Source of the DNA: a bacterium UBP17_UBA6191
GTDB taxonomy: Bacteria > Muiribacteriota > UBA6191
Direction of reading: 5' to 3'
DNA: 7,085 bases
Assembly (NCBI GenBank): GCA_002422125.1
Contig: DITF01000116.1
Location: 1-7,085 of the forward strand
Shown here: positions 1 through 6,777 of the stretch, one piece after another
Numbering within the stretch: position 1 is the stretch's first letter
Layout: each line of letters starts with the position of its first letter
Notes under the pieces: model-generated
Told to the model about the DNA's origin: nothing
Seen by the model: only the letters and a program-made list of their open reading frames with translations
The model's database searches: none
Translations under genes and position numbers: made by a program

Positions 1-1213
1 CAATCAGAATGTTCTTCGGTAGGTCAATGTGTTGTAACTCGTTTTTTGTGATAGGGGAATTGAGAGGGATCACAAATTCAACCGCTTCCAAATTGTTGGC
101 TTTAAATGAAATCACGGTTTCTACCTGTCCCTGTCTTACCAATCGAGTCATGGCTGAAAGGGCAGCGGTTTTTGGGCTAATGGCAGCATCAATTCCAAGA
201 CGAGGCATGATTTTAGCATATTCAACCTTCTGGGCCAGACAGTAGGCTTTGTGTGCGCCCATGGATTTACCAAGTAATCCCACTAATATATTGCTTTCTT
301 CATCCTCACTCAATGCCAGTAATGCTTCACATTTTTCTATACCTTCATCCTTCAATAAAGACGCATCTGTGGCCGAGCCGTGCAAAACAATGGTAGAGCT
401 TAATAACTCGGATAATCTTTCGCATCGCTCTCTGTCCTCATCAATAATTTTGACTTGCATCTGGTTTTCCAGTTGCCGAGCAATTCTTAGTGACAATTGA
501 GAACCACCACTAATGATAATGGTTTTGGAGTCATGATCAGAAAGTTCACCCAAAAATGGTTTCATGGCTTCCCTGGAACCAGCAACATAGAGGACATCAT
601 TTTCTAAAATCTGTACATCGCCTCGGGGAATCATGGTTTCATTGCCTCTATCGATTGCGGCAACAATCAGGTTAACCCCAAATCCGTGTTCTTTCATGTC
701 ATGGAGATGTCTGCCAATATAGGCATGCCCTTCTGTGACTGTAGTGACCGCCACTGCCCCATGATTGTGAGCAAAATAATGGATATCTGAGGCCTTGGGG
801 GTCTGAAGCAGTCTAAGTATCTCATCAGCGGCGGCATTCTCAGGCGAGAGAATCAAATCAAATACACGGTTTTCGCGTAACCGTAGCGGACAATCGGCTT
901 CGTGAAACTCCATATTGTTGATTTTGCCAATGCGACACGGGACATTGTATTCCTTGGCCAGAAGCCCTGTGATAATATTCACATGGTCATCAGATGTCAT
1001 GGCAATCAGCATATCAGCCTTGCGAATACCTGCCTGTTCCAGTACTTTTTTTGAGGTGGCACTTCCAGTTATGGCCCGACAGTCAATCGATCGTTTTATG
1101 GATGAAACTTTGATTGGATCAGTGTCGATCATCACAATGTCATGATTTTCCCGGGCAAATTTTTCTGCGGCCCCACGACCAAAATTACCTGCTCCAGTGA
1201 CAATAATATACAT
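1..1213 (-). CDS. trkA: Trk potassium uptake system regulatory protein TrkA (3' end cut by window edge)
   Basis: Reading the minus strand from ATG at 1213 gives 404 codons open to the window edge; TrkA is usually about 450-460 residues, so roughly 50 C-terminal residues are missing. TrkA is the cytoplasmic NAD(H)-binding ring that gates the TrkH/TrkG K+ channel. The protein has the duplicated RCK plan. The first Rossmann domain (about 1-120) has the motif GAGNFG at 7-12 and an acidic residue, D30, at the end of the second strand. The first RCK_C domain spans about 135-222 and ends in DVLYVAGSREAM. The second Rossmann domain (about 229-345) follows, then the start of the second RCK_C. In the second Rossmann domain the glycine motif reads GGSQLS (236-241) rather than the usual GGGNIG type, so nucleotide binding there may be weakened. 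The start is supported by a GAGGA Shine-Dalgarno 7 bases upstream. No TrkH gene is visible; it could lie beyond the left edge. Family assignment is secure, exact regulation is not. Confidence 0.93.
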   Translation of the reverse strand, partial: MYIIVTGAGNFGRGAAEKFARENHDIVMIDTDPIKVSSIKRSIDCRAITGSATSKKVLEQAGIRKADMLIAMTSDDHVNIITGLLAKEYNVPCRIGKINNMEFHEADCPLRLRENRVFDLILSPENAAADEILRLLQTPKASDIHYFAHNHGAVAVTTVTEGHAYIGRHLHDMKEHGFGVNLIVAAIDRGNETMIPRGDVQILENDVLYVAGSREAMKPFLGELSDHDSKTIIISGGSQLSLRIARQLENQMQVKIIDEDRERCERLSELLSSTIVLHGSATDASLLKDEGIEKCEALLALSEDEESNILVGLLGKSMGAHKAYCLAQKVEYAKIMPRLGIDAAISPKTAALSAMTRLVRQGQVETVISFKANNLEAVEFVIPLNSPITKNELQHIDLPKNILI

Positions 1214-1219
1214 GTATTT

Positions 1220-1224
1220 TCCTC
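1220..1224 (-). promoter_or_regulatory. Ribosome binding site of trkA
   Basis: Read on the minus strand, GAGGA lies about 6-7 bases before the ATG at 1213, which supports that start. No convincing sigma-70 promoter was found for trkA in the 145-bp divergent gap. Confidence 0.6.
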
Positions 1225-1346
1225 ATCCGTACCAAAACTGAGGAGCAATACTAATCAAAGCGGACCAGAAATTCAATGCAACTTTTTTGCTTGGTTCTCG
1301 TAATCAGATCGTGAAGTGTATTTTGCGATCCTGAATTATTGGGTTC

Positions 1347-1353
1347 AAGGAGG
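1347..1353 (+). promoter_or_regulatory. Strong ribosome binding site of the large OmpA-domain protein
   Basis: AAGGAGG is a near-perfect Shine-Dalgarno sequence, 5 bases before the ATG at 1359. It fixes the start and places the hydrophobic signal peptide exactly at the N-terminus. The rest of the gap back to trkA shows no clear -35/-10 pair; a TATTTT at 1319-1324 is the best -10 candidate but lacks a partner. Confidence 0.85.
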
Positions 1354-1358
1354 CCATC

Positions 1359-4300
1359 ATGGCTCTTAGGAAAAGTCTTGCGGTGATATGTTTTCTGTCG
1401 GGGTTTGGATTTCAACTCTATGCAGATGCCACCCCAAACACAGAAGGAATTGTTACCGGAGGCGAGCAGGCGGCTGTTCGTCAGTCTTCCCCAGTTGTTA
1501 GCAGACCCGAAGACCACCCTAAATATTTGGAGCTGGTTCAACAACTGACTGCGGATTTTGATATGTCCTCTGTCCCAAGCGAGGGTGCTAAAAATGCGTT
1601 TGAAGCTTATGTAAAGCAGCCTCGAAATTCTGGGATCACGGTGGGGTTTTTGAGAAACTATGATGTGAAAGCCTTAAGATCATTCAAAGCGAGAATTTTG
1701 GAAGATGGTTTTATCCGTGGAGCTTTTCAGGATAATGCCAGAGCAACCGTAACTCGCTTAAAGGAACTGGTAGAAGATAAGGTTCGCAGGGTCAACCGCG
1801 ATGTGCAGAGGCAGCAGGAGCGGTTGGAAGCAGCCGCAGCGCCATTGAGGAGACAGTTGGCCGATCCGGCTCGTGTAACTTCAAAGGAAGAGATTGAAAC
1901 AGCTCTTCGCAGGATCACAATAGAACTGGATGCCATTAAACTGGCTAACGAACGATATACCCGATTGTCATTGGATGAAATTGCCAATAAACAGGGTAGC
2001 TGGTTTTTTGGAATGGGTGACGATGGTCGCTATGCACAGGTAATGGGTTGGATGGAAAGATTACTGCCAGAGATGGCTGGCAATGATGATTTTAAGCCAA
2101 GCTCAGGCAAGCCAAATCTAATCACAGATTTACTGGCTCGCATCAAGTATATCCAAGATTTTGCCAAGTCTGCTTATTCTGGTAATAAAGGTCAGTCCGA
2201 GGGTAACAAGTATGCGGTCTCCTATATCCTATCTTGGTTTTTGACAGGACTTAGTCAAGCTGAAATTAACGCAATGGACGGAGGACAGGCCACGGGAGAT
2301 ACCCATGCAGGTGCCGTTGATCAGGCCATTGAAGCGATTGGGGCTGCCGGAACTCCTGGGGTAACGACCCCTGTTGAAGTGAATCCTGTTCCCGGGGATG
2401 GTTCTGGGACTGATTCAGCTCCTGGGGCTGGAGCTACGACTGGTAGCACAATTCCAGGTCTTGATCAGTTAACCAATGAGCAGAAACTGGTTTACAACGC
2501 CATGATGGTAAAGTTCAATGAGACGATTAATTTTGTAGTAGGTACCAAGACCGTTACCGGTCAAAGAGTGGCCTACATCATTAACGAGATCAAACTGATT
2601 GATAGAACCATCCGAATACATGACAGGTATATGGACACAGCCAATCCGAGCTCTATTGTGTCTCTAGTCAGTGCGTTCTGGACCGGTGTATCTACCAGCA
2701 ACCACCCCAAGTTACCGGAAGCCAGAAGGCTTAAGGAAAAGTTTGATCAGGCCTTTGAGGCCGCAAAAGTTGCCAGACAGCAACGAGATCAGTTGTTTGA
2801 GAATTTAAGGACTGCAATTAACTCTGCTAATTTGGGTATGAGAGTTGAAGACTTAAATTCTGGAGAGAAACTGAGAGAGTTTAGCAGGGCAGTAGCAAAT
2901 TCGAACATGCCAGAGTCTCAAAGACAAAACTTGATCACGCTATTGACTCAGCATGCCGAAATTTCTTTGCGCTGGTTACATGCTTTGTCTGAGATGGATA
3001 AAATCCAATTGGAATTGACCCCAATTTTAGAGGAAATTGAAGCGGAATTGATATCAGGCCCTTCGGCACAGTTACAGGGTGTTTTGGACTGGATTGCTAG
3101 ATACAATCGCCACCGTGAAGCAAACATCAGCACGATCTCCGATATCATCAAACAGGAGAACGGTGCTATTGGGCAAGAAATCAAAGTTGCCAGAAACTAC
3201 ACTGAGGCGGTCAAAAACCTGTTGGAAATTGTAGAAACCAGCTTTTCTGATCAGAAGATTTTGTTTGATGCTTCGGTAATGGACGATGTTGGAATGCCTA
3301 CTTTCCAGCAATGTAGTGCACTGTTTAAGGATTTTAGTCTGGCGACTGTCAAATTTCCGGCAACTGGTTTGAGTCAAGCCGTATCTGCAATCACCTCTCC
3401 TGTTGATACAGTTCAGGAAATGCGAGTAGTTTGTATGGCCAACTATGAGGCTAACCTGAAAGCAGGCAATCCGACTCATGAGTTGTTTAAGCGACACGAT
3501 GGTGTGTCTCCTGATAGCTTTGGTTTTAAGGTCAGAGGCGTGGTGGATGCCATGGGCAGCCGCAGAGCTTCGGTGGCTGTATCTGCTACAGCGGAACACA
3601 GTTTGCACGAGGGTCTGTATGAGAACCTGTATTTTATGCGTGGTTTGACCAATTGGCTGATTACCTGGATTAAAGAACAACTGCAAAAAGAAGGGGTTTC
3701 GGCTAGCGAGGTAGCGCGAGGTGATGTTCGCTCCGGGTCTGCTCATGCAGTGGCTTTAAGAATTGGCGACACTATTTTGTTTGCCCACAATGTCTCAGAC
3801 TTATCTGCTTCTGGTACAGCTACTCTGGAAAAAATCAAAAAGGCTTTTCAACCAATTTTGGCGAATGACGATATCAAAACTCTGATTAAGGAGATTGTGG
3901 TAGAGGGGCATGCATCTGCCTCGGGAAGCCGGGCTCACAATCAAGGATTATCAGAGCGCAGGGCCGATTCTGTGCTTGCGGTGATTCGTAGCTTGGGTGT
4001 GGTTGGATTTGTTTCCAAGGGTTATGGAGAGAACAAGCCTATTAATGCCCGAGGTGAATCAGTCGCATACAATGTGAATGGGCCGGACTTAGCAACGGTT
4101 CCAGGTGCAGATGCAGCCAAAAGCCGCCGTGTGGAATTGAGTTTTAGCCTGAACATGGTTGAAGTCGAAAATATCCTGAAAGAAAAGGGCGACAGATTTC
4201 GCAGGTTAAGAAGTTTGTTTAGTGGTGTTCCTATGCAGGAGTCAGCTCCCCCAACACCGATTGAATCCGGTGCCGTGGATGCTGATGTAGTAACCTCTGA

Positions 4301-4736
4301 CACTGTCGAAGTTCCCGCGCCTGCTCAGACAAGTCCTGAGATTACAGGTGCTAAGGCCAAGGTAGCTGAATGGCAGACATATCTTTCCACAGGAAACAAT
4401 GCTACTCGTGATAATGATTTGTATCATAATCCAGCATGGTTCGCTTCTAACAGAGTACAGCTAAAAGATGGATTTGCTGGTGAGTTGATTCAGATGCATA
4501 ACATCATCATCATTCACAACAAGCCCAAGGCTGATGCAATGTGGGCTATCATTGGCAAGTATTACAAGGATATCAGTGGAAAATCTGGTGCAGAAGTGCG
4601 CAGGGATTCCCCTGATAAGGACTTTATTCCGAGAGAAGTGATGTACACCCGTAGTGGTACATCCAGATCTGCCACCTGGACTAATCCAGCAATTGCAGAT
4701 ATGCCAAGATTGTTTGCTCTGATTCAGTCCCTGTGA
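1359..4736 (+). CDS. Very large exported coiled-coil protein with OmpA-type peptidoglycan-binding domain and unknown C-terminal domain
   Basis: 1125 residues. A Sec signal peptide covers about 1-24: basic ALRK, a hydrophobic core, and an AxA-type cleavage site (A22-D-A24). A charged heptad-like helical stretch at about 128-205 is probably coiled coil. A Gly/Pro/Thr/Ala-rich linker (about 308-370) separates it from a second long, mostly helical region (about 373-640). C652 and C692 are possible disulfide partners. An OmpA-C-like domain lies at about 798-930: EGHASASG (849-856), NQGLSERRADSV at about 861-872, GYGENKPI, and SRRVELSF from 922. This fold binds the diaminopimelate of peptidoglycan and tethers envelope proteins to the wall. 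The Arg of the binding pair (R868) is present, but the Asp of the usual GHTD motif is S853. An insertion of about 20 residues precedes the SRRVE strand. After a Pro/Val linker (about 959-994) comes an unrecognised domain of about 130 residues (995-1125). I know no named homologue of the whole protein. It probably acts in the periplasm or outer envelope as a structural, adhesion or secretion-related component. It is transcribed alone, ending at a strong terminator. Confidence 0.9.
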   Translation: MALRKSLAVICFLSGFGFQLYADATPNTEGIVTGGEQAAVRQSSPVVSRPEDHPKYLELVQQLTADFDMSSVPSEGAKNAFEAYVKQPRNSGITVGFLRNYDVKALRSFKARILEDGFIRGAFQDNARATVTRLKELVEDKVRRVNRDVQRQQERLEAAAAPLRRQLADPARVTSKEEIETALRRITIELDAIKLANERYTRLSLDEIANKQGSWFFGMGDDGRYAQVMGWMERLLPEMAGNDDFKPSSGKPNLITDLLARIKYIQDFAKSAYSGNKGQSEGNKYAVSYILSWFLTGLSQAEINAMDGGQATGDTHAGAVDQAIEAIGAAGTPGVTTPVEVNPVPGDGSGTDSAPGAGATTGSTIPGLDQLTNEQKLVYNAMMVKFNETINFVVGTKTVTGQRVAYIINEIKLIDRTIRIHDRYMDTANPSSIVSLVSAFWTGVSTSNHPKLPEARRLKEKFDQAFEAAKVARQQRDQLFENLRTAINSANLGMRVEDLNSGEKLREFSRAVANSNMPESQRQNLITLLTQHAEISLRWLHALSEMDKIQLELTPILEEIEAELISGPSAQLQGVLDWIARYNRHREANISTISDIIKQENGAIGQEIKVARNYTEAVKNLLEIVETSFSDQKILFDASVMDDVGMPTFQQCSALFKDFSLATVKFPATGLSQAVSAITSPVDTVQEMRVVCMANYEANLKAGNPTHELFKRHDGVSPDSFGFKVRGVVDAMGSRRASVAVSATAEHSLHEGLYENLYFMRGLTNWLITWIKEQLQKEGVSASEVARGDVRSGSAHAVALRIGDTILFAHNVSDLSASGTATLEKIKKAFQPILANDDIKTLIKEIVVEGHASASGSRAHNQGLSERRADSVLAVIRSLGVVGFVSKGYGENKPINARGESVAYNVNGPDLATVPGADAAKSRRVELSFSLNMVEVENILKEKGDRFRRLRSLFSGVPMQESAPPTPIESGAVDADVVTSDTVEVPAPAQTSPEITGAKAKVAEWQTYLSTGNNATRDNDLYHNPAWFASNRVQLKDGFAGELIQMHNIIIIHNKPKADAMWAIIGKYYKDISGKSGAEVRRDSPDKDFIPREVMYTRSGTSRSATWTNPAIADMPRLFALIQSL

Positions 4737-4758
4737 TACTGAAGTCTTAGAAACAGTG

Positions 4759-4767
4759 TGTTAGAAT
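4759..4767 (+). promoter_or_regulatory. Candidate extended -10 promoter for the HODM-like gene
   Basis: TGTTAGAAT fits an extended -10 (TGnTATAAT) with one mismatch in the hexamer. Spaced 17 bp upstream is only a poor -35 (CTGAAG). Transcription would begin near 4774, inside the terminator stem of the upstream gene, giving a leader of about 35 bases. This is the only promoter-like sequence I see close enough to serve the gene at 4809; the assignment is inference. Confidence 0.3.
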
Positions 4768-4771
4768 CTAG

Positions 4772-4803
4772 CCAGCTCCCATTTTGTGGGGGCTGGTTTT
4801 TTT
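4772..4803 (+). terminator. Rho-independent terminator after the large OmpA-domain gene
   Basis: CCAGCTCCCA (4772-4781) pairs with TGGGGGCTGG (4787-4796) as a 10-bp stem with one G-T pair and the five-base loop TTTTG. Seven T residues follow at 4797-4803. It lies 35 bases after the stop codon at 4736. This is a textbook intrinsic terminator. It ends only 5 bases before the next start codon. Confidence 0.92.
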
Positions 4804-4808
4804 AATTT

Positions 4809-5672
4809 ATGAATGAAAATTATTCTTATTATCGTCCTTGGTTAAGCCGGCGTTTTCGTATGGAGGCTGGTCTAAGTGTTCTGGGCAAAGACTGGGGCAT
4901 GGGCTCATTGGATCAGAAGTTTTTCCAGTTTGATGAAACATCAGGGGATTATCTGGCCCAAAAAGAATTGGGAAGAGATGAAGATGTTTTTAAATATTTT
5001 CTGTCGAATTTGCGTGAGGCTGAATCGGAAGCATTTTTGTACTGGTTTCAAAAACGGCTTTTAGCAGAGGGAGTGCTAGTAGGCACGGCCCAAACTCCTT
5101 TGGAATTGAGTTTTTGTATACCAGAGGATTTTGCTTTAGTGCGTCTTTGTGATAATCAGGCCATTCTAGCTTTGGCTAGTATTTTTTTCCCCAATCACTG
5201 GTCTCCATCAGAGAAGTTTGGTAAGAATTTCTTGGAAGTTCATGCTCCAATCCCCAACATGGATAAAATCAATGCTTCCCATATCGCTTTGTTAAAAGCG
5301 TCCCTAAAGCAGGATCAGCCCAAAGTCCGCTTCGCCTGGGGCATTGCCACGGATTCCCGCCTAAATCACCATCCCATACCACCTCTTGGCATTTCTCAAG
5401 ATGTCTGGCATGGCCGAAGCCCTACCATGGACGGACCACTTTACACAAGAGTCGAGAGGCAGGTTTTAGCAGGTATTCCTCACACGGATTTGGTGTATTT
5501 TTCCATCCGCACCTATTTCACTGACTTTTCAGAAATGAACCACGAGGATCTGGATTGTATCCGCGCCTGTATCCTAGACATGGATGAAGCCATTTTAAAT
5601 TACAAGGGTTTATTTCATTGCAAAGATTTGATTCTTAATCGGCTTGAACGAGCCATAGTGGCTCTAAGCTGA
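4809..5672 (+). CDS. DUF3445 / HODM alpha-subunit-like haem protein
   Basis: The 287-residue product matches the DUF3445 family, now described as similar to the alpha subunit of haem-dependent oxidative N-demethylase (HODM). That enzyme has a PAS-like haem fold and oxidises dimethylamine, with separate flavin/iron-sulfur subunits supplying electrons. Visible family marks in order are RMEAGLSVLG near the N-terminus (18-27), PEDFALVRL, FFPNHWSPSEKFG (H130, W131), VHAPIP (H145), RVERQ (214-218) and FSIRTYF (R234-T-Y236). The protein is near full length for a single-domain member and has no signal peptide, so it should be cytoplasmic. An in-frame stop at 4803 makes ATG 4809 the earliest possible start; the family-like N-terminus begins almost at once, favouring it over M18. 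No Shine-Dalgarno is present. No reductase or ferredoxin subunit genes lie nearby, so substrate and partner are unknown, and a non-demethylase role is possible. Family membership is confident, the reaction is not. Confidence 0.85.
   Translation: MNENYSYYRPWLSRRFRMEAGLSVLGKDWGMGSLDQKFFQFDETSGDYLAQKELGRDEDVFKYFLSNLREAESEAFLYWFQKRLLAEGVLVGTAQTPLELSFCIPEDFALVRLCDNQAILALASIFFPNHWSPSEKFGKNFLEVHAPIPNMDKINASHIALLKASLKQDQPKVRFAWGIATDSRLNHHPIPPLGISQDVWHGRSPTMDGPLYTRVERQVLAGIPHTDLVYFSIRTYFTDFSEMNHEDLDCIRACILDMDEAILNYKGLFHCKDLILNRLERAIVALS
5650..5664. repeat. Small perfect hairpin at the convergent gene junction
   Basis: GAGCCA-TAG-TGGCTC is a 6-bp inverted repeat with a three-base loop, ending 8 bases before the abutting stop codons of the two convergent genes. 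No T-run follows on either strand, so it is at best a weak terminator or mRNA 3'-end structure. It lies within the HODM-like coding sequence and could be chance. Confidence 0.35.
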
Positions 5673-6077
5673 TTAACTCAAAGCCTGCTTTAACTCGAGC
5701 ATTTTCTCGCACCAAGCGGGGTAGCAATCCTCTTCTTCTTCCCACAAGTCTTTCAGTTCACTCTCATTTCCCATGATTGCATCCAGAGCTTTGAGACCCT
5801 GCTTCAGCAAATCATCAGATATTTCCAGTTTACCCTGATATTTCTCAACCCATTCCAAAGAGGATTCATCAATTTCTATGCTACTGTTGCCTTTTAAGTG
5901 AGCCAAGATGGCCAATGCCGCTACCGCCATAGAAGCATCATCTGCATCAATGTAATCTTGATTCAGTACCTTGCCAATAGTGCTTGTCAGCAGATTAAGA
6001 TTGTCGGATTCTTGTAATTCATAGGACCAATCAAGAGCCGTATCATTTTCAAAATGTCCCATACCCCATGAACCCAT
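5673..6077 (-). CDS. DUF4259 family protein
   Basis: 134 residues, beginning MGSWGMGHFENDTALDW, which is the conserved opening of DUF4259 proteins (MGxWGxGxFxNDxAxDW). The rest is helical and strongly acidic, with an Ala-rich helix (about 47-62, AVAALAILAHLKG) and an EEEE run near the C-terminus. There is no signal peptide or membrane segment, so it should be a small cytoplasmic protein. The family is widespread and its function is not established; members are often found near immunity or toxin genes in other genomes, but nothing here supports that role. The length is typical for the family. The start is well supported by AGGAGG 6 bases upstream. The stop (5673-5675) directly abuts the stop of the convergent HODM-like gene, with no intervening base. 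It is probably monocistronic. Confidence 0.85.
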   Translation of the reverse strand: MGSWGMGHFENDTALDWSYELQESDNLNLLTSTIGKVLNQDYIDADDASMAVAALAILAHLKGNSSIEIDESSLEWVEKYQGKLEISDDLLKQGLKALDAIMGNESELKDLWEEEEDCYPAWCEKMLELKQALS

Positions 6078-6083
6078 ACAAAA

Positions 6084-6089
6084 CCTCCT
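6084..6089 (-). promoter_or_regulatory. Ribosome binding site of the DUF4259 gene
   Basis: AGGAGG read on the minus strand, 6 bases before the ATG at 6077. It supports the start giving the conserved MGSWG N-terminus. Upstream, TTGATA followed after 17 bp by TACCCT on the minus strand is a weak possible promoter only. Confidence 0.75.
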
Positions 6090-6168
6090 ATTTGGAATTA
6101 ATCTTGTTCAGGGTATCAGATTCTGAATAGGCTATCAAAGCTTCTGAGACTGAGATGTAAAAATTATC

Positions 6169-6177
6169 TGTGGATAA
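6169..6177 (-). promoter_or_regulatory. Perfect consensus DnaA-box 9-mer (single copy)
   Basis: The minus strand reads TTATCCACA, identical to the high-affinity E. coli DnaA box. It lies in the divergent gap between the DUF4259 gene and the broken secreted-protein gene, so it could be a regulatory or DnaA-titrating site. No second box is apparent nearby, and no dnaA/dnaN or origin context is present, so an origin is not supported. A chance match cannot be excluded. Confidence 0.35.
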
Positions 6178-6251
6178 GAATCCTTTTAAGTTTGGTGTGC
6201 TAAACCACTTCTCAAAACCGTCGTATTTTCACGAATGGAGCGTCAGAGCAG

Positions 6252-6773
6252 ATGAAAATTTTATTTATCAGTTTCCTGTGTTTTTTGGTTCAATCTGTCA
6301 CGGCCCAAACCCATCAGTGGAAACAAAATCCAGGTAGCACGGTTTCCACTGCCGATTTTTTATCCGCCAATCCTTCCATTGACTATTAATACCAGCATCG
6401 TGAGTAGTGTTGGGCTAAACACCCCAAATGTTTCCCAACTGGACATCAGCGAAACGGGCAATCTTGTTTTGGGTGACGAATTCCGTTCGCCAGATTTAAC
6501 TTTGGTGCGTGTGGACTATCTAGGGCTTCATTCCGGTGGTAAAGTGAATCAATGTCGCTTAAAGAAAATCGTATTGAGTTTGATTTTCCCAGTCAATTTG
6601 GCGGTATGCCCGGTATGTGGTCGAGGTTCGTTTTATTGTCTCATACACCGGATAAGATTTCATTTTTGTCTACATACAATATGTTGGGTGGATTTAATGT
6701 ATTGGGTTACATGAAAAGACTAGAGCCCGAGGCAACTACCTGCTCAATTCCTACAGAGCTTTGGGGCGATTGA
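6252..6773 (+). pseudogene. Small secreted protein of unknown family, broken by two frame changes
   Basis: ATG at 6252 opens a 45-codon frame with a clear Sec signal peptide (MKILFISFLCFLVQSVTA, cleavage after A18) that stops at TAA 6387-6389. The next frame then continues with protein-like sequence from about 6379 (TINTSIVSSVG, later DEFRSPDLTLVRVDYLG). From about 6550 sense returns to the original frame, as SLKENRIEFDFPSQFGG through to IPTELWGD and TGA at 6771-6773. The middle frame becomes Cys-rich and unlike a protein after 6555, which places the second shift at about 6540-6555. The two shifts cancel, so the ancestral product was probably about 170 residues, exported, with a beta-rich periplasmic or surface character. 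Only a weak GGAG lies 11 bases upstream of the start. I do not recognise the family. Alternatives are two sequencing errors in an intact gene, or two small separate genes; the latter is less likely because neither internal frame has a good start and ribosome site. Confidence 0.65.
6290..6302 (+). repeat. 13-bp direct repeat, copy 1
   Basis: TCAATCTGTCACG lies within the signal-peptide codons of the broken secreted-protein gene. An identical copy is at 6778-6790, just after that gene's stop. The match ends sharply on both sides. Confidence 0.6.
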
Positions 6774-6777
6774 TATA

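Noticed and set aside
9..1145. Several plus-strand frames within the trkA region
   Set aside because: All are antisense to the clearly recognisable trkA frame, and their products look non-protein-like.
1251..1544. 97-codon minus-strand frame spanning the divergent gap and the start of the large gene
   Set aside because: It overlaps the Shine-Dalgarno and signal peptide region of the strongly supported plus-strand gene, and shows no domain or start signal.
3072..3746. 224-codon open frame on the minus strand inside the large gene
   Set aside because: It is antisense to a well-supported coding sequence, has no ribosome binding site, and its product is rich in Ser, Arg, His and Cys without any recognisable motif. 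It is a shadow frame.
4876..5064. 62-codon plus-strand frame inside the HODM-like gene
   Set aside because: It is an out-of-frame shadow of the family-matching frame, rich in Trp/Phe/Lys and with no ribosome site.
6120..6200. Replication origin based on the DnaA-box match and nearby AT-rich bases
   Set aside because: Only one box is present, with no box cluster, no AT-rich unwinding element of clear form, and no dnaA, dnaN or gidA neighbour.
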